From Caldilineaceae bacterium bin5 (GTDB taxonomy: Bacteria; Chloroflexota; Anaerolineae; Caldilineales; Caldilineaceae), in contig MPML01000025.1 of the NCBI GenBank assembly GCA_002238445.1, forward strand, positions 1 to 59,893: DNA of 59,893 nt. Direction: 5' to 3'. The notes beneath the pieces are model-generated. The model was not told the origin of the DNA. It did not search any database and saw only the letters and a list, made by a program, of their open reading frames with translations. The translations under genes were made by a program, and so were the position numbers. Positions 35,366 to 44,307 of this stretch are shown here, piece by piece (position 1 is the stretch's first letter; each line of letters begins with the position of its first letter).

Positions 35366-36148
35366 TTACGAAAGACGCGGTGGACGCAGGAGCAGCATCC
35401 CGTAGCCATAGGCGCGGTGACGGCCTATGCCCCCAGCCAAAAGCTGCGCGAATCCTGCCGCGTCAGTGACGGTGAGAGCGCCCGACATTACGGCATCGGG
35501 GCCTTCGATTGGCCGGCCGCCGCGTCGACGGATCGCACGCGTGCGCTGAAACGACTTCAGGCTCGCCTCTTCCAGTTGGGCGCCCCCGCGCCGCCGAAAC
35601 TGCTCGCGCAGCCAGTCCTTGTAGACATCCTCCCGACTGCGTTTCATCCCTCCTTTCGGATGCTGAATCGCCTCCCAGAGAAAAGCATCCCACTCCGTTC
35701 CCGCATGGCTTGCCGCCCTCTTCGAGCGGCGAATCGTGGGCCGGACCAATACTTCAAAGCCAAGCCGCTGTCCCGGCCTCCATGCGACAGGCATAGGCTT
35801 GCTCTTCAACGCCTCCACTTGCAGCGCAGCGCACTGCAACGGATCGGCATATTGCGCCGCCGCCTCTCGCAAGGCTGTCGCGTCGGCTTGAGCATAGCCA
35901 TAGAACACGCCGCCCCGACTGCCTCTGCCCCGAGGCAGGATCATGCGAAAGGGCTTTGGCGCCCGCTCGCCGAAGCTTTCGGTCAGGAGGCAGTGCATGG
36001 CATAGCCTTCATCGAAGGCGTTGCGGCTTATCATCCGCTTTGACCCCGCCCAACGGTGGAAGGAGCGCAGGTCTATATCTGCACGTATCATCTGCAAGGG
36101 AGGCGCGGTCACGGCGGCCGGCGCATCCGCTCCGGTCAAAGCGGTCAT
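35366..36148 (-). CDS. cas6e: Cas6e (CasE), crRNA-processing endonuclease
   Basis: A 260-residue RAMP protein. The start at 36148 overlaps the stop of cas5e (ATGA). The N-terminal part has the likely catalytic His about 52 (EGYAMHCLLTESFG), and the C terminus has the glycine-rich loop GIGRHRAYGYGMLLL typical of Cas6e. It cuts the repeat RNA on the 3' side of its stem, leaving an eight-base 5' handle, and stays in Cascade. Confidence 0.95.
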   Translation of the reverse strand: MTALTGADAPAAVTAPPLQMIRADIDLRSFHRWAGSKRMISRNAFDEGYAMHCLLTESFGERAPKPFRMILPRGRGSRGGVFYGYAQADATALREAAAQYADPLQCAALQVEALKSKPMPVAWRPGQRLGFEVLVRPTIRRSKRAASHAGTEWDAFLWEAIQHPKGGMKRSREDVYKDWLREQFRRRGGAQLEEASLKSFQRTRAIRRRGGRPIEGPDAVMSGALTVTDAAGFAQLLAGGIGRHRAYGYGMLLLRPPRLS

Positions 36149-36924
36149 TGTTGTTCGTCCTTTTCGGTCTGGGGCATGGCTGCGTCGTGCGCCGGCAGCC
36201 GGTCTCTTGCGACTGTTCCTTCGCATACCAGGCGGCCGCCGCCGTGCAGGCCGGAGGAGCGCCAGTTGCGCTGGTCGGTGAGCATATGGGTTCGGGATCT
36301 TTGCACAGCGGTCATGGATTCAGGCGTGTCGTTCTCGGGCCACAATAGCCGCACCGTCTCCGGTTCTTTGCGGTCATCCACGGGCACTGCCAGCAGGGCG
36401 GTCAGCGCGGTGTCGCCGTCGCTGAAACCATGGAGAATCGGCGCCGACGGCAGGCAGGGTTTGCGTCCGATGAAGAGGGGACGCGCCGGCCGTTCAAGCG
36501 CTTGGGCCAGCTCGTCGAGCGTGGGCCGGGTTTCGGGCGGCTCAACTCTCAGAGAGACGGTAAGGCGCATGTCGGCGAAGTAATCGCGAAAGCGCAGATG
36601 CGTGAAAGAGGCGCCGCCGCCGCCCTTGCGACTTTCCGGCTCTCCACGGGTGGTCCAATGTTTGGCGTTGGTCAACTGCGCGGTCTGGTAGTCCTGAAGG
36701 CGGGCCTGCCCGGCCGGTTCGCGATCGATGCGCGCGGCGAACACGAGCCGGTCCTGCAGGCGCTGGTGCCGCGCTCCTTCGATTCGACGCCAGCCCAGCG
36801 CGTTGGCCAGCAGGCCGGTGAGCATCGATGCAGCGGGGAAAGAACGGATCACGCCGTAGTTGTCGATGGTTTCGCCGCCGCAGGACATCAGCGGCGCCTC
36901 CAGACGCAAGATGAGATGTTTCAT
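36145..36924 (-). CDS. cas5e: Cas5e (CasD), Cascade 5' handle subunit
   Basis: A 259-residue protein starting MKHLILRLEAPLMSCGGETI, the standard Cas5e N terminus. ASMLTGLLANALGWRR and YQTAQLTNAKHWTTRG are also family motifs, as is LFIGRKPCLPSAPIL. It holds the 5' handle of the crRNA. The start at 36924 is supported by homology; the longer frame extends into non-coding sequence. A 49-base gap separates it from cas7e. Confidence 0.95.
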   Translation of the reverse strand: MKHLILRLEAPLMSCGGETIDNYGVIRSFPAASMLTGLLANALGWRRIEGARHQRLQDRLVFAARIDREPAGQARLQDYQTAQLTNAKHWTTRGEPESRKGGGGASFTHLRFRDYFADMRLTVSLRVEPPETRPTLDELAQALERPARPLFIGRKPCLPSAPILHGFSDGDTALTALLAVPVDDRKEPETVRLLWPENDTPESMTAVQRSRTHMLTDQRNWRSSGLHGGGRLVCEGTVARDRLPAHDAAMPQTEKDEQQ

Positions 36925-36973
36925 ATGGACTCCAATCGTCGGCGCGACGTGTCGACGCCGTGAGCGGGCGAGA

Positions 36974-38152
36974 TCAGTTTTCGCCGTTTTCGGCACGAAA
37001 GATATTTGAGGCCCAGTTCGCCAGTTCGTCCAGGGGGACGCGGTCTGCGCCGGGAATATCGAATTTTTCCAATGACATGAGGCGACGCGTTTCGCGCACG
37101 CCGTAGGCACTGTCCAGCTTGTCCAGATACAGGGCCAGAGCGCCGGCGGCCTGGGCGGTCTGCGGTGGTGTCGGCGTGCGGAAGGCGTTGGCGAGGCTGC
37201 GGGGCTGGCGCGAGCCGGCCTCGATCAGCATCAGGTCGGCATAGGCGTAGGGGGCGGTGGAGCCGAGCTTGGCGCCGGGCGATACGGTGGCGATAAGATG
37301 GACCAGATGCTCGATCACCTTCCCGGCAAGGCTTTTGTCGGCACCGTCCCACTCCTGCGCGTCGCAGCCTTCCAGATTGGAGACAAGACCGGGCAGGTCC
37401 ACCACCACGTAACCGTAGAACAGCCCGGCGGTCAGCTCCATGTCGCCGATGTGCGCGGCGCCGGGGTCGTCCTCGTCGCCCTGCAGGTCGTCCACCACCG
37501 AGAAGTAGTCGCTTTCGCTCTCTTCGGCATGCACCGTGAAGGCGTGGGCGACGTGAATGGCGGCGTCGATGTTGGCGGCCGGGTCCGAGGTGACCATGCG
37601 GCCAAAAAGGGCACCGACTAGCCCACCCGGAAGCCGGGTCGTCTCTCGCATAGCGCGGAAATTACCGCCTTCGCCACTGCGTGTGTTGAAAATGTCCTTA
37701 GCTGCCTTTTGGGCGGCACTAACATCCTCCGGATGTTCAGTACAAATAGTAGCAGCCTTCTCACGGAGGTATTCAACTTCGGGCAGCCCGAGCAGAAGGG
37801 GCTGGCGACCGCTCCGCTCCGTCCCGCTGTCGCCGTACACACCCTTCTGGAAAGCCTCTTCGACGGCGTTGACGACTTCCTCGTTCGGACTGCTTCCATT
37901 GCGCAGCGGGTCAATGACGCGGCGCGTAACAATATCGCGCGAGCGAACCGCCGCCTCTACATCGGGAATGTTGTGCAGGGCGAACTCGTCTTCCGCTACC
38001 CGCCAGTGCCGTTTGAGGCATTGGGAAGATATGCGCGTGCGCACGGCGCCGCCGTACGGCATCCGCTTGGCGAGGCCGCTGTCGTCGCGGTTGAGCAGGG
38101 CGGCCGGATAGGCGTGCAGCGTGTGGATCTGGAGGAATCTTGCGTTGGTCAT
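36974..38152 (-). CDS. cas7e: Cas7e (Cse4/CasC), Cascade backbone
   Basis: A 392-residue protein: MTNARFLQIHTLHAYPAALL NRDDSGLAKRMPYGGAVRTR ISSQCLKRHWR is diagnostic. Six copies form the crRNA backbone in Cascade. The rest of the family pattern (GLFYGYVVVDLPGLVSNLEG, ATVSPGAKLGSTAPYAYADL) is intact. Its stop is followed by cas5e; its start lies 20 bases after cse2. Confidence 0.97.
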   Translation of the reverse strand: MTNARFLQIHTLHAYPAALLNRDDSGLAKRMPYGGAVRTRISSQCLKRHWRVAEDEFALHNIPDVEAAVRSRDIVTRRVIDPLRNGSSPNEEVVNAVEEAFQKGVYGDSGTERSGRQPLLLGLPEVEYLREKAATICTEHPEDVSAAQKAAKDIFNTRSGEGGNFRAMRETTRLPGGLVGALFGRMVTSDPAANIDAAIHVAHAFTVHAEESESDYFSVVDDLQGDEDDPGAAHIGDMELTAGLFYGYVVVDLPGLVSNLEGCDAQEWDGADKSLAGKVIEHLVHLIATVSPGAKLGSTAPYAYADLMLIEAGSRQPRSLANAFRTPTPPQTAQAAGALALYLDKLDSAYGVRETRRLMSLEKFDIPGADRVPLDELANWASNIFRAENGEN

Positions 38153-38172
38153 TTTTTCTCCCTGGTTGCGGT

Positions 38173-38766
38173 TTACTGTGACTGTGTTTGTGTCGATCGT
38201 CTTTCGGCTGCGTAGTAGGCGCGGGCGATGTTGCGGCGAGCGTTTTCCGCCCGGTCTTCGCGGTAGCCGTCGTAGAGGATAAGCTGCGCCATCTCCCGCC
38301 AGTCGAACGGCCGGCTTGCGCCCACCATGCGAAACATGCGCGCCAGCAGCGCCCGCATCATCGGCCCGCGCGCGGTGAGCAGGCGGTTCAGCCTGGTTTC
38401 GCTGAAAAATCCGCCGTCACGATGTTCTTCGCCTCCCAAATAGAGCGCCCGGCCTACGGGCGTCGTTGCGGAATGGGCGGACCGGTTTTCGGATGTGTTG
38501 GTCATCAGCGCGATGCCGTGCAGTATCAGCGCCCACTTGCCCTCGACGGCCGGGTTGCCCGCCAGCTCGTGATGCGCCAGCAGCCGCCAGAAAACGGCCG
38601 CGTCCGGCGCGTCGGGGTCCATGCGGCGCAGTGCGGCCAGGTCGCCGCGGGGAAAGTCTTTGCGCGCGACCGCGGCGGCAATGCGCGCTGTAATCTCTCC
38701 CCAATAGGGGCGCCGGCCCTGCTGAGCCGGCGCGTCGGAGGCCGGGGCGTCTGGTATATTGTTCAC
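38173..38766 (-). CDS. cse2: Cse2 (CasB, Cas11e), Cascade small subunit
   Basis: A 197-residue helical protein with GDLAALRRMDPDAPDAAVFW, FSETRLNRLLTARGPMMRAL and ARRNIARAYYAAERR. Two copies stabilise the displaced DNA strand in Cascade. It overlaps cas8e by four bases. Confidence 0.95.
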   Translation of the reverse strand: MNNIPDAPASDAPAQQGRRPYWGEITARIAAAVARKDFPRGDLAALRRMDPDAPDAAVFWRLLAHHELAGNPAVEGKWALILHGIALMTNTSENRSAHSATTPVGRALYLGGEEHRDGGFFSETRLNRLLTARGPMMRALLARMFRMVGASRPFDWREMAQLILYDGYREDRAENARRNIARAYYAAERRSTQTQSQ

Positions 38767-40346
38767 TCTTCATCTCCTTCCTTGTCAAACAGCTCTGGAA
38801 ATCCTTTCGGCCCGCGTATGCGTCCTTCAAAGACGTTTTCGGCGCGCACGCGGGCGCGGTAGCGTTGAATCGCCGGGCACGACATGCCGTCCAACGCCGC
38901 GTTCAGAATGGCACGAGCCTGATCGATCAGGCTGTCGCGCCCGTTCATCAGCCAGTCATTGCGAATCGCTGTCCGTTCACCCGGGTCGGCTTCGAATTCG
39001 CGTTGCAGCGCCTCAAAGAAGCGTTCATCTGCGTAGTCGCCAAGCCTGTTTCCCCAGGGCGCGGCGCGGGCGCGCTGGTCGGGGCTGATGTTCTGCGTGT
39101 CGCCCCCGGCTGCAAATACGGAGACGGCGTGGCGAAGGATTGACTGAACCAGCGCAACCTGTTCGACCCGGTCGTAAGCGATTTCGCTCAGTTCCTGGGA
39201 ACCGCCTCCTGTCCCGAACACGGCTGTATAGGTCTTTTTCTTCAATGGAACGGTGCGCTCGTAGTATCCTTCGGTCTTGCCCATGCCGCGCACCATGCCG
39301 CGGGCCACGAGCATCATATCCTCGTCGGAACGGCCTTCTGCGGCCGCAAGCTTTGACAGCGGAGGATGTTCCCAATCAGGGGACGAAATGTAGTCCACCG
39401 TCCGCCTGTAGGTAAAGCCGCCGTGCGCCAGCGTCAGGGCCTTGCCTTCCTTCTCGTTAATTGGCGTCCAGGGGTCGCCCGTCCTGCCGTTCAACTGCTT
39501 TGCCTGGACGCGCTCCCCTTTGGAAGTCGCCCTTGTTGCATAAAGGCGGTCTGCGGAAACGGCGTGCAAACGAATGCGGCGGCAGACTTCAACGAAACAT
39601 GGAGAGACCGTGCCAAACCGCAGCGCCTCCGCTTTCGAGCCATCCCAGGGGAGAGTCCAGAGAAGGCCCGGTCCTTCAATGTCCATTTCATATTTGTAGG
39701 CTATCTCCTCCACGTGCGTGAGAAGCGCGGCAATGTCCCGCCGCGCGTGCGCGCCCCAGCGCAAGGAAGGCGTGATGCTGAAGGCGGGTCTGCTGCTCGC
39801 CCCCCCGTTCATGCGAGCGATGCCGTAGTTTCCCGCACCCATAAACCCTTCCATCGTCTGCAAAGTCAGCAGCGCGAAGAGCCAGTCGTCCGGGTCGGCG
39901 TTGACCGCGACATTGATTTTGAGATCGTGGTTCTTGCCGGTGACGAGCATATCGAGTTCATCGGGCGTTTCGACGCGGTTCTTGTACTCTTTGCGTCTGT
40001 CCTCGGAGGAGGCCGGGGGTTGCATGAATGCGGGTTTGGCCAAGTCGTCTACGACGAGATGCCAGGGCTCGTCGTCGGGGAAGTCGGAAGTAAGGCCGCG
40101 CAGCAGTCGCCGCCACGCCTCCGCAGGAAGCGGAGGCTCGCTCAGCCCGGCGCGCTGCACAGCCAGCACGCCGAGTTGCACCAGGAAGGCGTGCCAGGGG
40201 TGGCGCTGGTGGGGCCGCAGCGCCGGAAAGGCGTCGATTTCGTCGCGCATCAGAGCGGCATAGATTTCCGGCAAGGACGCATGCGCCGTTGCCCCGCCTG
40301 AAGTGGACATTCGAATGATGGGATCTATAAGGATGTTTCTATCCAT
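38763..40346 (-). CDS. cas8e: Cas8e (Cse1/CasA), PAM-recognising large subunit
   Basis: A 527-residue protein of the Cse1 family: RPHQRHPWHAFLVQLGVLAV, FMQPP, DELDMLVTGKNHDLK and GFMGAGNYGIARMNGG are conserved blocks. It reads the PAM and recruits Cas3. The start follows AAGGAGG with a nine-base spacer. It is the first large gene of the operon. A small ORF overlaps its start by eight bases. Confidence 0.97.
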   Translation of the reverse strand: MDRNILIDPIIRMSTSGGATAHASLPEIYAALMRDEIDAFPALRPHQRHPWHAFLVQLGVLAVQRAGLSEPPLPAEAWRRLLRGLTSDFPDDEPWHLVVDDLAKPAFMQPPASSEDRRKEYKNRVETPDELDMLVTGKNHDLKINVAVNADPDDWLFALLTLQTMEGFMGAGNYGIARMNGGASSRPAFSITPSLRWGAHARRDIAALLTHVEEIAYKYEMDIEGPGLLWTLPWDGSKAEALRFGTVSPCFVEVCRRIRLHAVSADRLYATRATSKGERVQAKQLNGRTGDPWTPINEKEGKALTLAHGGFTYRRTVDYISSPDWEHPPLSKLAAAEGRSDEDMMLVARGMVRGMGKTEGYYERTVPLKKKTYTAVFGTGGGSQELSEIAYDRVEQVALVQSILRHAVSVFAAGGDTQNISPDQRARAAPWGNRLGDYADERFFEALQREFEADPGERTAIRNDWLMNGRDSLIDQARAILNAALDGMSCPAIQRYRARVRAENVFEGRIRGPKGFPELFDKEGDEE

Positions 40347-40572
40347 TTGACACGGGCCTCCTTTTTTTGATATTGTTCCCGCGAATGCGCAGAGAGCTTT
40401 GGGAAAGGGTATGAACTAACCTTGTTTCTATCAAGACTTGGCTGTTGTGATACCTCGTCCAATTGCTGTTGCCCGGCATGTCAGCGAAGTGTGTGCTTAG
40501 GCGTAGCTGCGTGCACTTTGCAACTCGTGATTCCTCACGAATCTCTTCTCTTGTGAAGAAAGACCTTTCCAT
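40339..40572 (-). CDS. Small ORF ahead of cas8e
   Basis: A 77-codon frame (MERSFFTREEIREESRVAKC) begins 50 bases after a predicted transcription start, with GGAGG 12 bases upstream, and ends inside the start of cas8e (eight-base overlap). Its position suggests a translated leader for the Cascade operon. The second half (RIRGNNIKKRRPVSNG) is basic. No family recognised; it may be non-coding. Confidence 0.4.
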   Translation of the reverse strand: MERSFFTREEIREESRVAKCTQLRLSTHFADMPGNSNWTRYHNSQVLIETRLVHTLSQSSLRIRGNNIKKRRPVSNG

Positions 40573-40627
40573 TTTGAGAAATTGCCTCCAAAAAGTTAAA
40601 CTGCTTTGATGTACTTTATGATTACGT

Positions 40628-40656
40628 ATTCTAACTTAAAGTAGTCTCGAAGTCAA
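40628..40656 (-). promoter_or_regulatory. Sigma70-like promoter of the Cascade operon
   Basis: On the minus strand TTGACT (40656-40651) and TAGAAT (40633-40628) are separated by exactly 17 bases. Transcription would start near 40621 and run through the small ORF, cas8e and onward. The region 40573-40701 is AT-rich and otherwise empty. Confidence 0.7.
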
Positions 40657-40701
40657 GACACTTTGCCTTTCTGCAGGGATACGCTAACGTAACGCTAATA
40701 A

Positions 40702-40779
40702 TGTTGCCCCGTTTTCGCGGGGATAGACCGACTTACTCGTACAGTACCTCAGGTTCCCCCGCAGACGCGGGGTCATTCA
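40702..40779 (+). repeat. Degenerate two-repeat mini-CRISPR upstream of the Cascade promoter
   Basis: Two degenerate repeats lie on the plus strand. The first (40702-40729) has lost its 5' part but keeps the 3' half exactly (CGCGGGGATAGACC) and can still pair CCCCG with CGGGG. The second (40752-40779) keeps its first 21 bases with one change (GGTTCCCCCGCAGACGCGGG) and has lost its 3' handle. Between them is a 22-base spacer that starts GACTTACTCG. The orientation is opposite to that of the main array. A crRNA with an intact 5' handle and 3' hairpin could be cut from it by Cas6e. Confidence 0.8.
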
Positions 40780-40843
40780 AAACTTCAACGCAGCTAGGAT
40801 TGCAGAGAGTCATCTTGCCAAGCTGCCGCAGTTGGCGTGCTCT

Positions 40844-43498
40844 TCACACCCGCCGCAACCCCAGCCGGTCATAGCGCAACTCGCGCCCGCCGACCTGAAA
40901 TGCAAATCCGCCTTCGATCAGGTCCGGCTCGATGGGCTCGCCGCCTGGCTGAACGCCCCCCATGTGCGCCGGAATCGCCATCTCGGCGATTGTTGTCTGC
41001 GCAGAAAACGGGCTGGGCGGGGGCGGCTCGAACTCCACCTTGATCCCTTCGTCCCCCAGCCTGGTCCGAATCCTCTCTTCCACGCTGCCGAAGAGGACGT
41101 CTTCGTTGTCGGTCAGGAAGGACCTGTCTCTGCGCGCGACCGCGCTGTGGGCAGTCAGGTCGCCGGCAATTCTGACGCCCGCCATGTCTCCGCCGTGCGC
41201 GATCCAGTCGTCGCCCAACTCGTTTTCGATTTCCTCCAATGCGTCGGGATGCGTGCTCCGTTCCACCAGCTGCCGGTTCATTTCAGGTATGCGCCAGACT
41301 GTCCCTCCCCCCATCAATCGCCGAGTCGCCTCCAAAATGCGCAGGTCCTCGTACACAAAGCCATTCGGACCCAGACCGTTGGTGTCCTTCCTCTGCGTCA
41401 GCAGGGGAGTAAGGTCTTCGGCGGCGGGCATCAATACGAGGCAGACCGGGTCGCGAAAACCTCCAGGCCGGTCTCTGCCCGCATGCCGGTGCAGGCGGCC
41501 GATGCGTTGCAGCAACACATCGACCGGGCACAGGTCGGTGATCAACAGGTCGGCGTCGATGTCCAGCGACTGTTCCAGCGTCTGCGTGCCCACAACGACA
41601 AGCCCGCCGGCGGCGCGGTCTTTGCCCAACAGCGCCTCAACGCGTCCGTCCAGCCGCTTGCGGTCGTCGACTGCGAATCTGCCGTGATGCAGCGCGGGCA
41701 GACCGCCGAGCGAAAAGAGGAGATGCCGTTCAGCGGGCGCGGTTGCCTCTTCCAATGCCTGCTGCGTGCGAATTGCGAAGTTGACGGTGTTGCGAACGAT
41801 GAGGACCTTTGCGCCGGCGCGCGCCGCCTGCAGGGCACGGCCGGCGACGTACGCAAAGTCCGGCATGGCGGGCGCCGGTTCGATACGGACCGTCTTTTCT
41901 CTTTCGTTTCCGCCCGCGGCGGCAACTTCTTCCGTGCCGTCGCAAGCTGTGCCGACGGCGGGATAAGGCGCATCGATTGCGCTCTGCAGCGTGCAGGGTT
42001 GCGAGCGGGCGCGACGGTTGCCCAACAACCAGCGACGACGCGCGACCGATCCCAATGTGGCTGACATCAGCAGCGCGTACCCCCCGGCGTTGCAATGCGC
42101 GTCCAGCAGCGCCTCCAGAATGGTCCGCATATAGGGGTCGGAGGCATGAACTTCGTCCACAACCAGCAGGTTGCGAGAGAGACAGGCGGCGCGCATATGC
42201 GAATGTTTGACCCGAAGCGCGGCCATCATGGCCTGATCCACCGTGCCGACGGCGATCTGCGCGGCCAGATACTGCTTGGCGCTTTCGGCGGCCCAGCGGC
42301 GGTTGCGCGTTGCGTCGTCGGGGTTGTCATCCCACCAGACCTCGTAGTCGTGCAGAAGTTTGCCGCTGGCGTCTCCAGCGCGCAGATAACCCGGCACCGC
42401 CAATAGAGGCTCTGGCGTCGAGTCTCCAGGAAACAGACTGCCGACAAAGCGTCTGATTCGCTTGTGGCTCTGGCTGGCCGCGGCGCGGGTGGGCAAGGCG
42501 AAATAGATGCCGTCGACCAGGCCCTTCTCATACATGCGGGCAAAGCGCCACAGGGCCGCTTCAGTCTTTCCCGATCCGGTTTCGGACTCGATGATTGCCA
42601 GCCGTTGGTCCAGCGGCGTCGCGCATGCGGCCTGTTGCTGGATCGAGTTTGGGGAGGCCGCGTCCTCGAACCCGAAAAGGCGGCTGAACTCCGGTACGCC
42701 TTGAAACTCTTCCCGCTGTTTCGCTATGTCGAGGCCGATTGCGCGGATCGCTTCTGCGGCCCTGGCGCGAGCTAGGTCGATGTAGTCGTCCTGCGGCTGG
42801 TCGTGGAACGGAAACCGGTTCTTGTCGGAACCGATCCAGTCGGCCAGCGTACACAGGCCCAGGAAGGCATGTTGGAATTCGGGCGGGGAGGGCAGCGGCG
42901 GCGCTTCAGGCGCAAACGCGGCCGGAAACCATTTTCGCGCCAGCCTTGCAATGCGCTCTACGCATCGCTGCGGGTCCAGCTCGCCGAAGGGGCGCCAGAT
43001 CGCCGGGTTGGGCCCGCGCTTCCGCAGGTTGAGCGGCAACCCGTGATGCGAGAGCGCGGCGATGAAGAGCGCGCAGACCGTCTCGCCTCCACGGTCGTCC
43101 CAGCCCAGCAGATCATTCCAACCCAACGCGGGAGGAAGCCATTGCGCGGTCTCGCTGTCGGCGCCGGTCAGGACGGAGGCAAAGTCCTGGACGTGTCCCG
43201 TGCGCGGCGGTCTTTTGCGCTGCGGAGGCAGATCCTCGGTCCGCCAGATCTGGGCCTGAAACCCGACATTCACCTTGCCAATGTCATGCAACGCCGCGAG
43301 CACACACAACCGCGCTGCAGTCGTCCCGTCCAGGTCACTCAGCCCGCCCGCGCGCGCCAATCGCTTCCGGATCGTCGGCTGTGCCAGCAACGCCTCAAAG
43401 CAGGCCGCCACATCCGCAAGGTGATGCTCCAGCAGATGAACGCGCTGTTTATCCTGTCTATCTGACTTTCCCCAATGATATTGCGTGTATGCTGGCAA
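40844..43498 (-). CDS. cas3: Cas3, HD nuclease-helicase
   Basis: An 884-residue protein. The HD nuclease domain comes first (HLLEHHLADV, LAALHDIGKVNVGFQ; HD at 71-72), followed by a superfamily 2 helicase: Walker A ESETGSGKT (Lys 311), DEVH 448-451, SAT about 479. A C-terminal domain runs to 884. Recruited by Cascade, it unwinds and degrades target DNA. TTG 43498 is the only start that keeps the N-terminal HD helix; AAGGAAAAG is upstream. It is on the same strand as the Cascade operon but is separated from cas8e by a 500-base gap. Confidence 0.96.
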   Translation of the reverse strand: MPAYTQYHWGKSDRQDKQRVHLLEHHLADVAACFEALLAQPTIRKRLARAGGLSDLDGTTAARLCVLAALHDIGKVNVGFQAQIWRTEDLPPQRKRPPRTGHVQDFASVLTGADSETAQWLPPALGWNDLLGWDDRGGETVCALFIAALSHHGLPLNLRKRGPNPAIWRPFGELDPQRCVERIARLARKWFPAAFAPEAPPLPSPPEFQHAFLGLCTLADWIGSDKNRFPFHDQPQDDYIDLARARAAEAIRAIGLDIAKQREEFQGVPEFSRLFGFEDAASPNSIQQQAACATPLDQRLAIIESETGSGKTEAALWRFARMYEKGLVDGIYFALPTRAAASQSHKRIRRFVGSLFPGDSTPEPLLAVPGYLRAGDASGKLLHDYEVWWDDNPDDATRNRRWAAESAKQYLAAQIAVGTVDQAMMAALRVKHSHMRAACLSRNLLVVDEVHASDPYMRTILEALLDAHCNAGGYALLMSATLGSVARRRWLLGNRRARSQPCTLQSAIDAPYPAVGTACDGTEEVAAAGGNEREKTVRIEPAPAMPDFAYVAGRALQAARAGAKVLIVRNTVNFAIRTQQALEEATAPAERHLLFSLGGLPALHHGRFAVDDRKRLDGRVEALLGKDRAAGGLVVVGTQTLEQSLDIDADLLITDLCPVDVLLQRIGRLHRHAGRDRPGGFRDPVCLVLMPAAEDLTPLLTQRKDTNGLGPNGFVYEDLRILEATRRLMGGGTVWRIPEMNRQLVERSTHPDALEEIENELGDDWIAHGGDMAGVRIAGDLTAHSAVARRDRSFLTDNEDVLFGSVEERIRTRLGDEGIKVEFEPPPPSPFSAQTTIAEMAIPAHMGGVQPGGEPIEPDLIEGGFAFQVGGRELRYDRLGLRRV

Positions 43499-43670
43499 AA
43501 TCTCTTTTCCTTAATTCCTTCTTGCGACGACCGGGTAATTGACTTGATACGTTATCTCTCCACCGGAAAACATCTCCTCTTCCACGATAAACCATGCCAT
43601 TCTTCGAAGTTCAGGAGGAGAGCCACAGGCTTCTTTACTGCATCGGCTTCGTCCGACTCTGCAGAGATGG

Positions 43671-43853
43671 TCAAGTCTCCTCGTCGCGAAGGTAGTCCCA
43701 GCCCTTCTGCGTCAAAGAGACTATGGCCCAATCCCTGGAAAGAACGCCCCTTCCGATGATCAGACCCTGCTCAACGCACTGCTCCACGCACTGCTCCACA
43801 TGAAAGTGCACCTGCGCATACGCGTAATCCCTAGGAATATCTTGATAATGCAG
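43671..43853 (-). pseudogene. C-terminal piece of a winged-helix protein cut by element B
   Basis: NLHYQDIPRDYAYAQVHFHV, EQCVEQCVEQG, LIIGRGVLSRDWAIVSLTQK and GWDYLRDEET look like the end of a small winged-helix protein. The frame upstream of Asn enters element B at 43855 and loses meaning. The VEQCVEQ run comes from a short tandem CTGCTCCACGCA repeat. Confidence 0.45.
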
Positions 43854-43854
43854 A

Positions 43855-44020
43855 TTAGGGCTCGTTGACCTTTGTCTGAACAACGACTTCCGGGGGCAAA
43901 TTACGCCTGATCGTCGAAGGGCGGGGCAGCTGCGCAAAGAAAATTCGATACGCCTTTGGTCTTCTCCGCGTCCCTCCGCGTCCTCCGCGGACAAAAAGGT
44001 GTTCTTCGCGACTCTTTGCC
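43855..44020 (+). repeat. Dispersed element B, copy 2
   Basis: TTAGGGCTCGTTGACCTTTG, TCTGAAC, CTGCGCAAAGAAAATTCGAT, ACGCCTTTGGTCTTCTCCGC and GTCCCTCCGCGTCCTCCGCG GACAAAAAG. It is the cleanest copy with copies 3 and 4. The 44021-44307 stretch after it contains no gene that I can support. Confidence 0.85.
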
Positions 44021-44307
44021 CTGCATATGTTTTGCGGAGAACGGCCGCCCGTGATCGGTCGCAGCTCGACCTCCACATGGCCCATCGATCAGTGGTGCGA
44101 GTTAACGGCCCGCCTTCGATCCCGCTTAGTGACCACGCAACCAGTACAAGGAGGGACGATCTGCATTCACTGTCAAGATGCGTAGATGCAGGTTGTGCTT
44201 TCGAAATAGTCGGAATAGTTTTGCCGCGTGCCGCATATCCTCCTCCACTATCTGACTTCTGATAGTTTCAGGGATTGCCATACGTCAATACTTCTCTCTT
44301 ATGTCGG

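Noticed and set aside
39366..40301. 311-codon plus-strand frame opposite cas8e
   Set aside because: Shadow frame of the Cse1 gene without any family feature.
40832..42064. 410-codon plus-strand frame opposite cas3
   Set aside because: Antisense of the helicase; composition follows the complement of the real codons.
43541..43554. GACTTGATACGTTA upstream of cas3 as a target of the mini-array guide
   Set aside because: Only the first five bases and position eight match the guide, and no recognised PAM precedes it.
43475..43759. 94-codon plus-strand frame after cas3
   Set aside because: Overlaps the promoter region of cas3 and the winged-helix fragment; no translation signal.
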